This document shows positions 5,824-6,287 of a DNA stretch of 6,287 bases, piece after piece. Numbering within the stretch: position 1 is the stretch's first letter; each line of letters begins with the position of its first letter. Origin of the DNA: Candidatus Methanophagaceae archaeon (GTDB taxonomy: Archaea > Halobacteriota > Syntropharchaeia > Alkanophagales > Methanospirareceae); the NCBI GenBank assembly GCA_013374505.1, contig QENJ01000278.1:1-6287 (forward strand), given 5' to 3'. The notes under the pieces were generated by a model that saw only the letters and a program-made list of their open reading frames with translations, had not been told where the DNA came from and made no database searches. The translations under genes and the position numbers were made by a program.

Positions 5824-6287
5824 TTATAGTATAGAGCCAGCACCTATCAAGTGCCATCTTGCGCTTATTTTCCTGCCTATTGCGACACGAGCGCCTTCTT
5901 TTGCACATACGGGTCGGCTTAGTTTTACATTTATCGTGTCCTTCGTCACTCTTTTTACCTCGCCCATCGTGATTGATGTACCCACACTTAGCATTAAACT
6001 TTCACTCACTTTTATCGCCGTTATCTCCATCTCCTTTACCACACCGACAACACGCTTAAGTAAGTGAAATTGGATAGAAAGTTCAGTCCGGGTCGGTGGC
6101 AAAGAGCCAATCAGGCCCACACACTGCCCCACGAGTGAGTCCTCAATAGTCATGCTCGGGTCCAACTTTGTGCCCACACCTATTAGTCCTCCGGGCGTCA
6201 CCTCGTTTAGATTCTCACCACCCGCCATTATAGAAGTTACCTCGGTCTCTATCGGTATCCAGTTTTCCTTACCCCCCGAAGTCACCA
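5824..6287 (-). CDS. Translation initiation factor aIF2 gamma subunit, C-terminal part (partial)
   Basis: The frame is open to the right edge of the window, so the gene continues beyond it; about 154 of the usual ~410 residues are present. The visible part covers the end of beta-barrel domain 2 and all of domain 3. Landmarks include AGGENLNEVTPGGLIGVGTK, LDPS, LVGQCVG, the LPP turn, HLLKRVVG, RPVCA and the C-terminal GRKISARWHLIGAGSIL. The G domain with its GTP-binding motifs lies outside. aIF2-gamma is the GTPase core of the aIF2 heterotrimer that delivers initiator Met-tRNA to the small ribosomal subunit; domains 2 and 3 help bind that tRNA. This is the best evidence that the DNA is archaeal. 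The stop codon is TAA at 5826-5824. The GTG at 6285 is internal and not the start. A diverged elongation factor is unlikely given the domain 3 sequence. Confidence 0.95.
   Translation of the reverse strand, partial: VTSGGKENWIPIETEVTSIMAGGENLNEVTPGGLIGVGTKLDPSMTIEDSLVGQCVGLIGSLPPTRTELSIQFHLLKRVVGVVKEMEITAIKVSESLMLSVGTSITMGEVKRVTKDTINVKLSRPVCAKEGARVAIGRKISARWHLIGAGSIL

Overview
The window is archaeal chromosomal DNA. The strongest evidence is the C-terminal part of translation factor aIF2-gamma, a protein found only in archaea and eukaryotes, together with an archaeal-type Rad50 and weak TATA-like rather than -35/-10 promoter signals. The TPR protein with its long uncharacterised tail resembles proteins I associate with methanogen-related or ANME-type Euryarchaeota. 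That placement is an impression and was not tested.

Layout, left to right. (1) Positions 1-1509, plus strand: the 3' part of a TPR-repeat protein whose start lies outside the window. It has near-identical 102-bp tandem units and a roughly 350-residue helical C-terminal region of unknown function. (2) Positions 1510-2213: no intact gene. The minus strand, however, reads as a decayed two-gene module: a VapB-like antitoxin remnant (about 2096-1874), then a PIN-domain VapC-like toxin remnant (about 1872-1559). Both are broken by frame changes, and the toxin also by an in-frame stop. (3) Positions 2214-4976, minus strand: a complete rad50 with Walker A, CxxC zinc hook, ABC signature and Walker B. 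Its two coiled-coil arms each contain a duplicated 58-residue unit, placed symmetrically about the hook. (4) Positions 4977-5200: the divergent intergenic region between rad50 and pdxT, with AT-rich promoter candidates and a perfect small inverted repeat. (5) Positions 5201-5803, plus strand: complete pdxT, the glutaminase subunit of pyridoxal 5'-phosphate synthase. (6) Positions 5824-6287, minus strand: the C-terminal third of aIF2-gamma, convergent with pdxT and separated from it by 20 bp.

The genes do not form a single pathway. rad50 (DNA double-strand break processing), pdxT (vitamin B6) and aIF2-gamma (translation initiation) are housekeeping genes. The left side (TPR repeat protein plus dead toxin-antitoxin remnant) looks like accessory DNA beside them. 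No mre11, herA or nurA gene adjoins rad50, and no pdxS adjoins pdxT, within this window. I see no intact undescribed system. The observations most worth following are the matched duplications in the two Rad50 arms and the decayed toxin-antitoxin module.
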